From Candidatus Curtissbacteria bacterium (GTDB lineage Bacteria > Patescibacteria > Microgenomatia > Curtissbacterales > GWA2-41-24), in the NCBI GenBank assembly GCA_030647775.1, contig JAUSJC010000009.1:1-26029 (forward strand): DNA of 26,029 nt, given 5' to 3'. Position 1 is the first letter of the stretch, and every line of letters begins with the position of its first letter. The notes under the pieces were generated by a model. The model searched no databases. It was not told the origin of the DNA and saw only the letters and a list, made by a program, of their open reading frames with translations. Positions 8,177-14,299 of this stretch are shown one piece after another. The position numbers and the translations under genes are program-made.

Positions 8177-8221
8177 CAACTACTGCTGTCAGTTGAAATT
8201 ATCGTAGCGGTTTAAAATCAA

Positions 8222-8258
8222 AAACACAACATTTAGACTCGCGTCCTCTGCTGTGTTT
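8222..8258 (-). terminator. Possible terminator after the main pilin gene
   Basis: On the minus strand, just past the pilin stop, arms AAACACA and TGTGTTT pair around a 23-base loop and run into a T-rich stretch (TTTTTGATTTT). The stem is only 7 bp and AT-rich, so it is weak. It could limit read-through from the strong pilin promoter into the membrane protein gene downstream. Confidence 0.3.
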
Positions 8259-8279
8259 AAGACTTTTAAAAAACTAATA

Positions 8280-8765
8280 CTAAGGCGTACAGGAAGCCGC
8301 TGCTAATTCTTGGGCTCTCCCAACAGATGATTGCCAACACCAAACACTGCCGGTAGCACCCGTTGGAGACTCTAACACTTTATAAACGGCTACATCAGTC
8401 GTCGATCCCGCAACGGTATAATTGTATTGACCTCCACCTCCGGTTGGATCACCCGGAATACTCTTCAAGTCACCGCTTGCTGTGAGCGCTGTTAAGCCTC
8501 CCGGCGAACCGCTTCCGGTCGGGTAAATTCCGCTAGTCGTGAAATATGCCTGCAGTGCTGTTGCTAGTTGGCCGATATCGTTCTTTCTGGCCGCGTCCCT
8601 TGCCTGTTGTTGACGCTTGGCCGGGTTAACGGCTACCAAAACTGCTGCTGCTAAAATACCAAGGATAGCTATAACAATAAGAAGCTCGATAAGCGTAAAA
8701 CCACGAACAAATTTTTTCTTGTAGCGGGAGGTATAAACTCTCTTATAATGGGCAGTAACACTCAT
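8280..8765 (-). CDS. Major type IV pilin candidate (PilA/PulG-like)
   Basis: 161 residues. The leader has 22 residues and is rich in Lys/Arg (YKRVYTSRYKKKFVRG), followed by cleavage at G22^F23 with TLIELLIVIAILGILAAAVLVAVNPAKR, a classic class III pilin helix with Glu at mature position 5. The C-terminal domain is short and Gly/Thr-rich and ends in SVWCWQSSVG...AASCTP, with two Cys that may form the C-terminal disulfide loop seen in many pilins. This is the likely main pilin subunit: it alone has a near-consensus promoter (8812-8841) and the best Shine-Dalgarno sequence in the window (AGGAGGTGA, six bases from core to ATG), suggesting high expression. It lies directly after pilB-pilT-pilC on the same strand but is transcribed separately. 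Confidence 0.93.
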   Translation of the reverse strand: MSVTAHYKRVYTSRYKKKFVRGFTLIELLIVIAILGILAAAVLVAVNPAKRQQQARDAARKNDIGQLATALQAYFTTSGIYPTGSGSPGGLTALTASGDLKSIPGDPTGGGGQYNYTVAGSTTDVAVYKVLESPTGATGSVWCWQSSVGRAQELAAASCTP

Positions 8766-8768
8766 GAT

Positions 8769-8788
8769 TCACCTCCTCTCGAAAGAGG
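8769..8788 (-). promoter_or_regulatory. Strong ribosome binding site partly inside a small hairpin
   Basis: On the minus strand the pilin mRNA reads CCTCT-TTCG-AGAGG-AGGTGA-ATC-ATG. The Shine-Dalgarno core AGGAGG shares three bases with the 3' arm of a 5-bp stem capped by a TTCG loop. This may stabilise the mRNA 5' region or tune ribosome access. Seen directly; the regulatory role is inference. Confidence 0.6.
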
Positions 8789-8811
8789 AAAATTTTTCTA
8801 ACTCTTAATTA

Positions 8812-8841
8812 AGTATTGTGTATTTAGTTTTCACTTGTCAA
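8812..8841 (-). promoter_or_regulatory. Sigma70-type promoter of the main pilin gene
   Basis: On the minus strand TTGACA (8836-8841) and AATACT (8812-8817) are separated by 18 bases. The -35 is perfect and the -10 matches 4 of 6. A start near 8805 would give an about 40-base leader ending in the strong ribosome binding site. It lies in the gap after pilC, so the pilin can be made in excess over the machine. Confidence 0.6.
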
Positions 8842-8881
8842 TAGGATGTAAACAAAGCAAAATAACCAATCAAAACTGAGC

Positions 8882-8932
8882 GGTTAAATTTAACCCCGCA
8901 GTTCTGCTATGCAGAACGAGGAGCGCAAGCTC
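8882..8932 (-). repeat. Three short palindromes between pilC and the pilin promoter
   Basis: Perfect inverted repeats: GGTTAAATTTAACC (8882-8895), GTTCTGC-TAT-GCAGAAC (8901-8917) and GAGC-GCAA-GCTC (8921-8932). On the minus strand they follow the pilC stop (8945), so they may end or protect the pilB-pilT-pilC transcript. No long T run follows, so a classical terminator is not proven. Confidence 0.5.
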
Positions 8933-8944
8933 ACTTCCTTAAAA

Positions 8945-10165
8945 CTAAAATTGTGCAGTGAGGTTATATATTGGCAAAATAATCGAGAGCACCAAAACCG
9001 CCACTCCCAGACCCAAAACAACCAAAATTACCGGCTCCAGCGCCGTCGTCAAATTCCTTATCAAATTCTCGCTTTCCGATTCAAAATACACCGAAAGCCG
9101 CACCAGTACCTCATCCATCTTGCCCGTTTCCTCTCCAACCCGAAGCATCTGCCCGATAATCGGCGGAAAGGCGGAATTCGCCGCAATCGGCTGGTACAAG
9201 GGCGACCCCCGCTCAACTCTGGAAATTGCAAAATCAATACCCTCCTTATATACAGGGTTGTCGAGAAGCCCTGCTACCACTTTGAGAGCCGCAATAATCG
9301 GGATTCCGGTACCAATCAAAAGCCCCAGCGTTCTGGTAAATTGCGCGAGAAGCAGTGCTTTTCTAATTTTTCCCCAAATCGGAACCCTAAGCATTAGGTT
9401 TGACATCATCTGGCCGCCCTTTTTCGTGGCCGAAAACAGCCTGAATCCCCAAATGCCAAGAGCGATAACAATCAAAAGCAGCCACCAAAAATTGCGCGTA
9501 AAAGAAGACATGGCGATAAGTATTCTGGTCGGCAGCGGCAACTTTGCCCCGATTTCGCTGTAAAGGCTGGTTAAACGCGGGATAACAAAAATCATCATCA
9601 CGGCCATCACAACCACCATTACGACAATCACAATTATGGGATAAATAAAAGCACCCTTGGTTTTAGACTTGAATTCGCGGTCTTTTTCAAGCGTATCGGC
9701 AAGCTTGGCCAAGACCTTATCCAAAACCCCACCCGTTTCTCCGGCTTCGACAAGCTTTATATAAATAACGTCAAAAATTTTCGGGTGCTTGGCCAGTGCC
9801 GCCGAAAGCGAAGATCCGCCTTCAACATCGGCTACGATTTCGGAGATTGCCCTGGAAAATAATTGGTTTTTGGTTTGCTTCTCTAAAATGACCAGGGCGT
9901 CTGTTAGGGGAAGGCCGGCCGAAACCATTGTCGAAAACTGTCTGGTAAAACCGACAATTTCTGAACCGGGAATACCGCCAAGCGCGGGTATCGAGAATTT
10001 GAAATGGCCAAAGCCCTTTATCCCGCCGTCCCGTTTAGTAACCTCTATCGGGATCAGGCCTTGTTTCTGCAAAGTTTCTATCAGTGTCTCCTGGTCGGTC
10101 GACTCGACTTCACCTACAACTTTCTTGCCTGTCGGGTCTTTTGCGCTGAATCTAAAAAGAGCCAT
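8945..10165 (-). CDS. pilC: Type IV pilus inner-membrane platform protein PilC (GspF family)
   Basis: 406 residues, the usual length. An N-terminal cytoplasmic part opens MALFRFSAKDPTGKKVVGEV, as in PilC/GspF. Two repeated T2SSF domains follow (about residues 70-195 and 273-398). Each starts with FTRQFSTM(V)SAGLPL- or FTRTLGLLIGTGIPI-like helices and ends in a long membrane helix (IYPIIVIVVMVVVMAVMMIFVIP in part; ILVVLGLGVAVLVLSIILPIY in part). It also has GETGGVLDKVL and GEETGKMDEVL, the conserved E-(T/S)-G boxes of the two halves. The protein anchors the ATPases PilB and PilT and moves pilin into or out of the fibre. It is the third gene after pilB and pilT, with a 69-base gap holding a repeat hairpin. 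ATG 10165 fits the family N-terminus. Confidence 0.95.
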   Translation of the reverse strand: MALFRFSAKDPTGKKVVGEVESTDQETLIETLQKQGLIPIEVTKRDGGIKGFGHFKFSIPALGGIPGSEIVGFTRQFSTMVSAGLPLTDALVILEKQTKNQLFSRAISEIVADVEGGSSLSAALAKHPKIFDVIYIKLVEAGETGGVLDKVLAKLADTLEKDREFKSKTKGAFIYPIIVIVVMVVVMAVMMIFVIPRLTSLYSEIGAKLPLPTRILIAMSSFTRNFWWLLLIVIALGIWGFRLFSATKKGGQMMSNLMLRVPIWGKIRKALLLAQFTRTLGLLIGTGIPIIAALKVVAGLLDNPVYKEGIDFAISRVERGSPLYQPIAANSAFPPIIGQMLRVGEETGKMDEVLVRLSVYFESESENLIRNLTTALEPVILVVLGLGVAVLVLSIILPIYNLTAQF

Positions 10166-10170
10166 AGTAA

Positions 10171-10232
10171 GTCAAAGTGTATAGTCAAAGTCGAAAGTTA
10201 AAGCACTTTACACTTTTCACTTTGACTTTGAC
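10171..10232. repeat. Inverted cluster of CAAAGT/ACTTTG-type short repeats between pilT and pilC
   Basis: The 5' half (GTCAAAGTGTATAGTCAAAG and on) and the reverse complement of the 3' half (GTCAAAGTCAAAGTG and on) match closely, so the RNA can fold as a long imperfect hairpin. Units of 6-7 bases repeat within each arm. It nearly fills the gap between the pilT stop (10235) and the pilC start (10165). Confidence 0.7.
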
Positions 10233-10234
10233 TC

Positions 10235-11296
10235 TTAACTCGTTCCTCCTCCTACCAACCTGTCTAGTTCTTCCTGCCGCAGTGAATAAGTTTTGGCAAT
10301 GTCCAAAGAAATTCTGCCCTCCCGCACTAAATAGGCCAAAGACGCATCCAAAAGGATCATGCCTTGCTCTCCCGATGTCTGGATAATATTATCTATTTGG
10401 TGTTCCTTCCCTTCACGGATGGCAGTCGAAACCGCCGCCGACGAAAGCAGAATTTCCGCAGCCGGAAGTCTTCCTCCACCGATTGCCGGCACAAGCCGCA
10501 AAGAAATAATCCCGGAAATGACCGATGCCAGCTGCATTCTTATCTGCGCCTGCTGGTTTTCCGGAAAAACGTCGATAATCCTGTCTATCGACTGCGCCGC
10601 CGAATTGGTGTGCAATGTCGCAAAAACCAGATGCCCGGTTTCGGCAACCGTTATTGCCGAAGCAATCGTTTCAAAATCGCGCATTTCACCTACCAGTACC
10701 ACGTCCGGGTCTTCACGAAGCGCCGACCTAAGAGCCACATCCCACGAATGGGTATCCAGATGCATTTCCCTCTGCGATACCAATGATTTGCCGCGGGGAT
10801 AAACATATTCAATCGGGTCTTCTATAGTCACAATGTGCAGGGGCTTAGTCTGATTAATCTCGTTAATCATGGAAGCAATGGTTGTCGATTTTCCGTGCCC
10901 GGTCGGCCCGGTCACGAGAATTAGTCCCTGCCGCAGTTTTGTAAAATTGTGGCAGATCTTAGGCAGATTTAATTCTTCAATCGTTTTTATGTAAGAAGTA
11001 ATAAGCCTTAGTGCCGCCGCCAAATAACCCTTTTCGAAATAGGCGTTAACCCGGAAGCGGGCAATTTCTCCGAGAGCGAAAGAAAAATCGAGTTCTTTAT
11101 TGACAAGAAGCATGTCTTTTTGCTCCGGCGATAAAAGCTCGAATATCAAAGTCTCGGTTTCTTCCGGGGTTAAAAGCCCGGGGGAAACCGGCATCAGGGA
11201 ACCGTCAATCCTTATCATCGCCGGCGAACCGGCCACGATGTGCAAATCCGAAGCTTCTTTTTTAATAACAATTTCCAAATATTCCTGTATGCTCAT
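10235..11296 (-). CDS. pilT: Pilus retraction ATPase PilT
   Basis: 353 residues, the family's usual length. It is a hexameric cytoplasmic ATPase that depolymerises the pilus. Motifs: N-terminal KEASDLHI; Walker A GPTGHGKST (130-138; the usual Ser before GKS is His); Asp box IEDPIEYV (158-165); Walker B DPDVVLVGEMRD (196-207); His box TGHLVFATLHTN (220-231); and AIREGKEHQI, the AIRNLIREGK-like helix that marks PilT rather than PilB. It lies between pilB and pilC on one strand. A GGAGGAGG ribosome-binding sequence lies 12 bases before ATG 11296, slightly far. The gap to pilB holds a 136-bp inverted-repeat element. All catalytic residues are present, so retraction (twitching, DNA uptake or attachment) is expected. 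Confidence 0.95.
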   Translation of the reverse strand: MSIQEYLEIVIKKEASDLHIVAGSPAMIRIDGSLMPVSPGLLTPEETETLIFELLSPEQKDMLLVNKELDFSFALGEIARFRVNAYFEKGYLAAALRLITSYIKTIEELNLPKICHNFTKLRQGLILVTGPTGHGKSTTIASMINEINQTKPLHIVTIEDPIEYVYPRGKSLVSQREMHLDTHSWDVALRSALREDPDVVLVGEMRDFETIASAITVAETGHLVFATLHTNSAAQSIDRIIDVFPENQQAQIRMQLASVISGIISLRLVPAIGGGRLPAAEILLSSAAVSTAIREGKEHQIDNIIQTSGEQGMILLDASLAYLVREGRISLDIAKTYSLRQEELDRLVGGGTS

Positions 11297-11321
11297 TTAT
11301 TACTAATGCCTCCTCCAAATT

Positions 11322-11457
11322 GACGCGGGGAAGTTTGCCCGTGAGCCGAGTTTTCTCTAGACGAGACCGAAGGTTGAGCGTATCCGAGTCCGACCTTGTC
11401 GGACGCAGGACGCTTGCGTTTGAAAACTTGCGAATCGGGCAAACCGACCTCAGCGTC
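11322..11457. repeat. 136-bp inverted-repeat element between pilB and pilT
   Basis: Its ends GACGC (11322-11326) and GCGTC (11453-11457) are complementary, and inner arms GTTTGCCCG...AGTTTTC (11333-11355) and GAAAACTT...CGGGCAAAC (11422-11444) pair at 16 of 23 positions. The centre has a perfect 7-bp palindrome GTCCGAC-CTT-GTCGGAC (11388-11404). No reading frame of note lies inside. It could be a non-autonomous (MITE-like) element or a structured RNA spacer that separates pilB from pilT in the mRNA. Confidence 0.7.
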
Positions 11458-11459
11458 TC

Positions 11460-13208
11460 TCATTCTTCCGCCACCCTCAAAACCTCCTCCACCGTCGTTA
11501 TTCCTTCGGTGATTTTCAAAAAACCGTCCTCTTTCATCGTAATCATCCCCTCTGTTACTGCCTGCTCCTCAATTGCCTGAGAAGTTTCATGCGCCAAAAT
11601 CATCCTTCCAATTTTTTCCGAAACCACCAAAACCTCAAAAATACCAATCCTGCCTAAATAGCCGGTGTTTGTACACTCTTTACAGCCGTGACCGACATAA
11701 AGCTGGTAAGGCTTACCGGTTTCCGGCGTTTTTAATTTTCCGAGTACATCCTCAATCTTTTTAGAAATCTCCGCGCTCGCCGGCCTTGGAATCCGGCAGG
11801 TCGGACAGATCTTCCTTACCACCCTTTGCCCAACCACGCATGTAACGGTAGACGCAATTAAGTAGGGTTCGGCGTGCATATCCAGAAGTCTTGGCAGGGC
11901 ACCGGAAGCGTTATTCGTGTGCAGGGTGGAAAAGACCAAATGCCCGGTTAGTGAAGCCTGGATTGCCAAATCCGAAGTTTCTTGGTCACGGACCTCGCCT
12001 ACCATAATGATGTTTGGGTCCTGGCGCAAAAAGGCACGCAAACCCGATGCGAAAGTCAAACCGGCCTGCACGTTGACCTGTACCTGGTTAACCCCGGCCA
12101 TCTGGTACTCAATCGGGTCTTCGAGAGTCATAATGTTAACCTTGGTCGAATTTAGTTTCGAAAGCACGGAATAAAGCGTCGTTGTTTTTCCGGAACCTGT
12201 CGGCCCGGTTACCAGGATAATACCGTGCGGTCTGGCGATATTTTCTTCTAAATGCCTTAGCGCTATCCCCCGAAGCCCGAGTTCCGGCAAAGTCGGCACG
12301 CCGCCCGATTTCTTAAGAAGCCTCATCACAACCTTCTCCCCAAACCCGGTCGGCATTGTCGAAAGCCTTAAATCGATTTCTTCGGAGCCGACCTTAAAGT
12401 TAAAGCGGGCGTCTTGCGGCAGGCGTTTTTCATCTATCTTCATATTCCCCAAAATTTTTATCCTGGAAACAATCGCGTCATGGATTCTTCGCGGCAAAAT
12501 CAGTTTTTCGTGCAAAATTCCGTCAATCCGGTAACGGATCCTCGTTTCATTCTCCAGGGGTTCAATATGAATATCAGAAGCCCTAATCTTAATCCCATAC
12601 TCCAGAAGAGTCGAGACAATCCGCGCAACCGGCGCCTCTCCCAAAACACCGGTAATTGCCGTTACCGGAGTATAACCGATCATCCCAATACCCGGTGCCG
12701 CTTCTTTTAATGCTTCGCCGACTTCCGATGACAAACTCTGGGTATATTGCTCGGCAATAGCACGGTTAATCGCGTCAGCCGTTGCTATATACGGCCTTAC
12801 CGCCAAACCCGATTTCTTCTCGATAAATTCCAAAACCGAAAGGTCTAAGGGGTCAACCATTGCCACGGAAAGCATATCTGCCTCTTTGGAAATCGGAATT
12901 GCCACAAACCTTTTGGCAACTTCTTGCGGCAAATATGCCAAAACCTCCGGCGAAATTGGTTTTTGCGCCAAATTGATATAGGGAACACCGATAACTTCGG
13001 CCTTTGCCTGCACCAGCGCTTCACCGTTTACCCAACCCATCTGCGTCAAAACCTTCTCGGACGATTCCTGTCTATTTTTAGCTTCAGTCTTAACGAAGAT
13101 TAGTTGTTCACGGGTTAAAAGGCCTTTTGCCGCCAGGATATCTTCAATAAAAGCGGCATGGGGAGATCCCACGGAAGAAGTTTTTAAATTCTGGGCAGAA
13201 CTGGCCAT
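11460..13208 (-). CDS. pilB: Pilus extension ATPase PilB (GspE family)
   Basis: 582 residues. It is the hexameric cytoplasmic ATPase that drives pilus assembly. An N-terminal MshEN-type domain (about 15-165) contains KGLLTREQL and GVPYINL. The GspE core follows: ASDIHIEP, RYRIDG, RLPQDARF, Walker A GPTGSGKTTT (about 330-339), Asp box LEDPIEY, Walker B DPNIIMVGEVRD, and His box TGHLVFSTLHTN. A zinc site of two CxxC pairs (CPTC near 467 and CKEC near 508) is typical for PilB and absent from PilT. It is the first gene of the pilB-pilT-pilC operon. A candidate promoter lies at 13323-13351, giving a leader of about 108 bases with a strong hairpin. ATG 13208 is directly preceded by heptamer-like repeats and has no clear Shine-Dalgarno sequence. 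Confidence 0.96.
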   Translation of the reverse strand: MASSAQNLKTSSVGSPHAAFIEDILAAKGLLTREQLIFVKTEAKNRQESSEKVLTQMGWVNGEALVQAKAEVIGVPYINLAQKPISPEVLAYLPQEVAKRFVAIPISKEADMLSVAMVDPLDLSVLEFIEKKSGLAVRPYIATADAINRAIAEQYTQSLSSEVGEALKEAAPGIGMIGYTPVTAITGVLGEAPVARIVSTLLEYGIKIRASDIHIEPLENETRIRYRIDGILHEKLILPRRIHDAIVSRIKILGNMKIDEKRLPQDARFNFKVGSEEIDLRLSTMPTGFGEKVVMRLLKKSGGVPTLPELGLRGIALRHLEENIARPHGIILVTGPTGSGKTTTLYSVLSKLNSTKVNIMTLEDPIEYQMAGVNQVQVNVQAGLTFASGLRAFLRQDPNIIMVGEVRDQETSDLAIQASLTGHLVFSTLHTNNASGALPRLLDMHAEPYLIASTVTCVVGQRVVRKICPTCRIPRPASAEISKKIEDVLGKLKTPETGKPYQLYVGHGCKECTNTGYLGRIGIFEVLVVSEKIGRMILAHETSQAIEEQAVTEGMITMKEDGFLKITEGITTVEEVLRVAEE

Positions 13209-13212
13209 TTTT

Positions 13213-13244
13213 TAGCGTATAGTGAATCAGCGTTTAGCGTATAG
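13213..13244. repeat. Degenerate heptamer repeat upstream of pilB
   Basis: Units resembling TAGCGTA/TAGTGAA recur every seven bases (two TAGCGTATAG blocks 20 bases apart), ending a few bases before the pilB start codon. Confidence 0.5.
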
Positions 13245-13270
13245 ATCTTAAAGCATTAAGTACGACAAAC

Positions 13271-13300
13271 AACTAGACCTTGAGCGCTTTCTGTCTAGTT
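13271..13300. promoter_or_regulatory. Perfect 8-bp inverted repeat in the pilB leader region
   Basis: AACTAGAC (13271-13278) and GTCTAGTT (13293-13300) are exact inverted repeats around a 14-base spacer that itself contains AGCGCT. Placed in the predicted 5' leader of pilB, it may be an operator or an mRNA hairpin; no poly-T tail makes it a clear terminator. Confidence 0.45.
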
Positions 13301-13322
13301 TACTAATACACTATCTCATTCG

Positions 13323-13351
13323 ATAATAACAACATTGAAACAAAATGAAAA
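13323..13351 (-). promoter_or_regulatory. Candidate promoter of the pilB-pilT-pilC operon
   Basis: On the minus strand TTTTCA (13346-13351) and TATTAT (13323-13328) are 17 bases apart (4/6 and 5/6 matches). A start near 13316 would give an about 108-base untranslated leader before pilB. A second weaker pair (TTGTTA and TATTAG, 18 bases apart) overlaps it. Confidence 0.35.
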
Positions 13352-13402
13352 TAGAAGTAAACTGACGGGAAAAGTAAAATCAAAAAACTTTTCCCAGTCA
13401 TC

Positions 13403-13479
13403 TCCTCGAGTCTGAGCGACCTCGGAGTCGAAGACCTGAGCGAAGCTATAGCAGTGAGCTCGTCGAACTGTCGAAGGAT
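13403..13479. repeat. REP-like palindromic repeat cluster upstream of the delta'-like gene
   Basis: The stretch contains CTGAGCGA, GGAGTCGAAG, CCTGAGCGAAG, CAGTGAGCTCG and CTGTCGAAGGA, pieces of the CCCTGAGCGAAGTCGAAGGG-type repeats found elsewhere in this window (23483, 23540, 24489). TCGGAGTC and similar blocks can pair. Its last bases (GAAGGAT) also form the ribosome binding site of the next gene. Confidence 0.65.
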
Positions 13480-13481
13480 CT

Positions 13482-14249
13482 ATGCAAAGTCTCAATTTCC
13501 AATCATACCTCGTTTTAGGGGATGCCCAAAAAAGGCGCGAGGCAACCAAAATTCTATTGTCGAAATCCAAAATCAACATCGACAAGGTTTCACCGGACAT
13601 TTCAATAGTCACTGCGCCAAAAAAGGATGTCACAATAAACCAAGTTCGTGAAATTAGACGCTCCATTTTTCAAAAACCTGTTTCTCTTCCTTATAAAATA
13701 GTTATCATAGAAGAAGCAGAGAATCTTAACATTCCAGCCCAAAACGCCCTTCTGAAAATTCTGGAAGAGCCGCCCAGTTCCGCCGTCATCATTCTGGAGG
13801 CCAAAGACAAATCCCAACTTTTGCCGACAATTCTCTCCCGTGTTGTTACCATCACCACGGAACGCAAAAGAAAAGCCCAGGGTCCGACCCTTTTAGACGA
13901 ATGGTTCGACCAAAATGATCGGGAAAATTCCCAGGGTCGGACCCTTTTAATGTTAGAAGAAATATCCAACGTCGCAAATCCTCAAGAATGGCTCGATAAC
14001 CAAATGTTGGCGCTTTATAATTCCCTGCAAAAATCCGCCAAATCTTCTTCCCGCTTGTCCTCCGAAGTCTTGACGAAGGAGGGTCATTCTGGCTTGCCTG
14101 CCCGTCTTAACTTTAGTGATGTCGGGTCCAGAATCAGCGTACAGCATATCAAAACCGCGCTCGAACAATGCGCCCTCGCCAAACAAATGATCGAAGCCAA
14201 CGTCAACCCGCGCTTTGTGCTTGCCAACCTTATATTAAGCCTCAATTAA
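13482..14249 (+). CDS. holB: DNA polymerase III delta'-like clamp-loader subunit
   Basis: 255 residues, shorter than typical delta' (about 330). Seen: PYKIVIIEEAENLNIPAQNALLKILEEPP (in part), then ILEAKDKSQLLPTILSRVV, which match the delta'/gamma core with its sensor-1-like region and the SR of the SRC motif. There is no Walker A motif at the N-terminus, as expected of delta' and unlike DnaX. The C-terminal part is low in similarity and carries two kinds of repeat DNA in frame: two copies of a CCCAGGGTCSGACCCTTTTA 20-mer (13876, 13930) and a CCTCC...GGAGG palindrome (14057-14083) translated as LSSEVLTKEG. The start is ATG 13482, with AAGGA four to five bases upstream supplied by a REP-like repeat. 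Its last ~24 codons reappear downstream twice as remnants. Confidence 0.8.
   Translation: MQSLNFQSYLVLGDAQKRREATKILLSKSKINIDKVSPDISIVTAPKKDVTINQVREIRRSIFQKPVSLPYKIVIIEEAENLNIPAQNALLKILEEPPSSAVIILEAKDKSQLLPTILSRVVTITTERKRKAQGPTLLDEWFDQNDRENSQGRTLLMLEEISNVANPQEWLDNQMLALYNSLQKSAKSSSRLSSEVLTKEGHSGLPARLNFSDVGSRISVQHIKTALEQCALAKQMIEANVNPRFVLANLILSLN
13876..13949. repeat. Two copies of a 20-bp palindromic repeat inside the delta'-like gene
   Basis: CCCAGGGTCCGACCCTTTTA (13876-13895) and CCCAGGGTCGGACCCTTTTA (13930-13949) are 54 bases apart. The core AGGGTC-S-GACCCT is a perfect palindrome, and the two cores are reverse complements of each other. Because the spacing is 18 codons, both read as (A/S)QG(P/R)TLL in the protein. 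Confidence 0.8.
14057..14083. repeat. REP-like palindrome in the coding sequence of the delta'-like gene
   Basis: The segment starts GTCCTCCGAAG and ends ACGAAGGAGGG; CCTCC and GGAGG pair around a 12-base GAAGTCTTGACGAA-type centre. It is read in frame, so the protein gains a segment unlike the delta' family around residues 192-201. Confidence 0.6.
14178..14249 (+). repeat. Copy A of the delta' gene tail (functional 3' end)
   Basis: Encodes AKQMIEANVNPRFVLANLI and the final LSLN before the stop. It matches remnants at 15461-15538 and 16425-16476, which makes three direct repeats of the gene's 3' end. Confidence 0.8.
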
Positions 14250-14262
14250 CCAACCTATAGTT

Positions 14263-14291
14263 TTGACAGTATAGCAAACTTCTGTTATACT
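14263..14291 (+). promoter_or_regulatory. Near-consensus promoter of the glycine-zipper gene (leaderless)
   Basis: TTGACA (14263-14268) and TATACT (14286-14291) are exactly 17 bases apart: 6/6 and 5/6. The start codon at 14300 begins only nine bases after the end of the -10, where transcription itself should begin, so the mRNA would have essentially no leader. No Shine-Dalgarno sequence is present. Confidence 0.8.
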
Positions 14292-14299
14292 TTAAAACT

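Noticed and set aside
8909..9397. Plus-strand 162-codon frame across the pilC 3' end
   Set aside because: Antisense to pilC with no coherent domain; pilC is certain.
13316..13666. Minus-strand open frame of 116 codons over the start of the delta'-like gene
   Set aside because: It lies opposite a well-supported gene, has no family likeness, and its composition is that of antisense translation.
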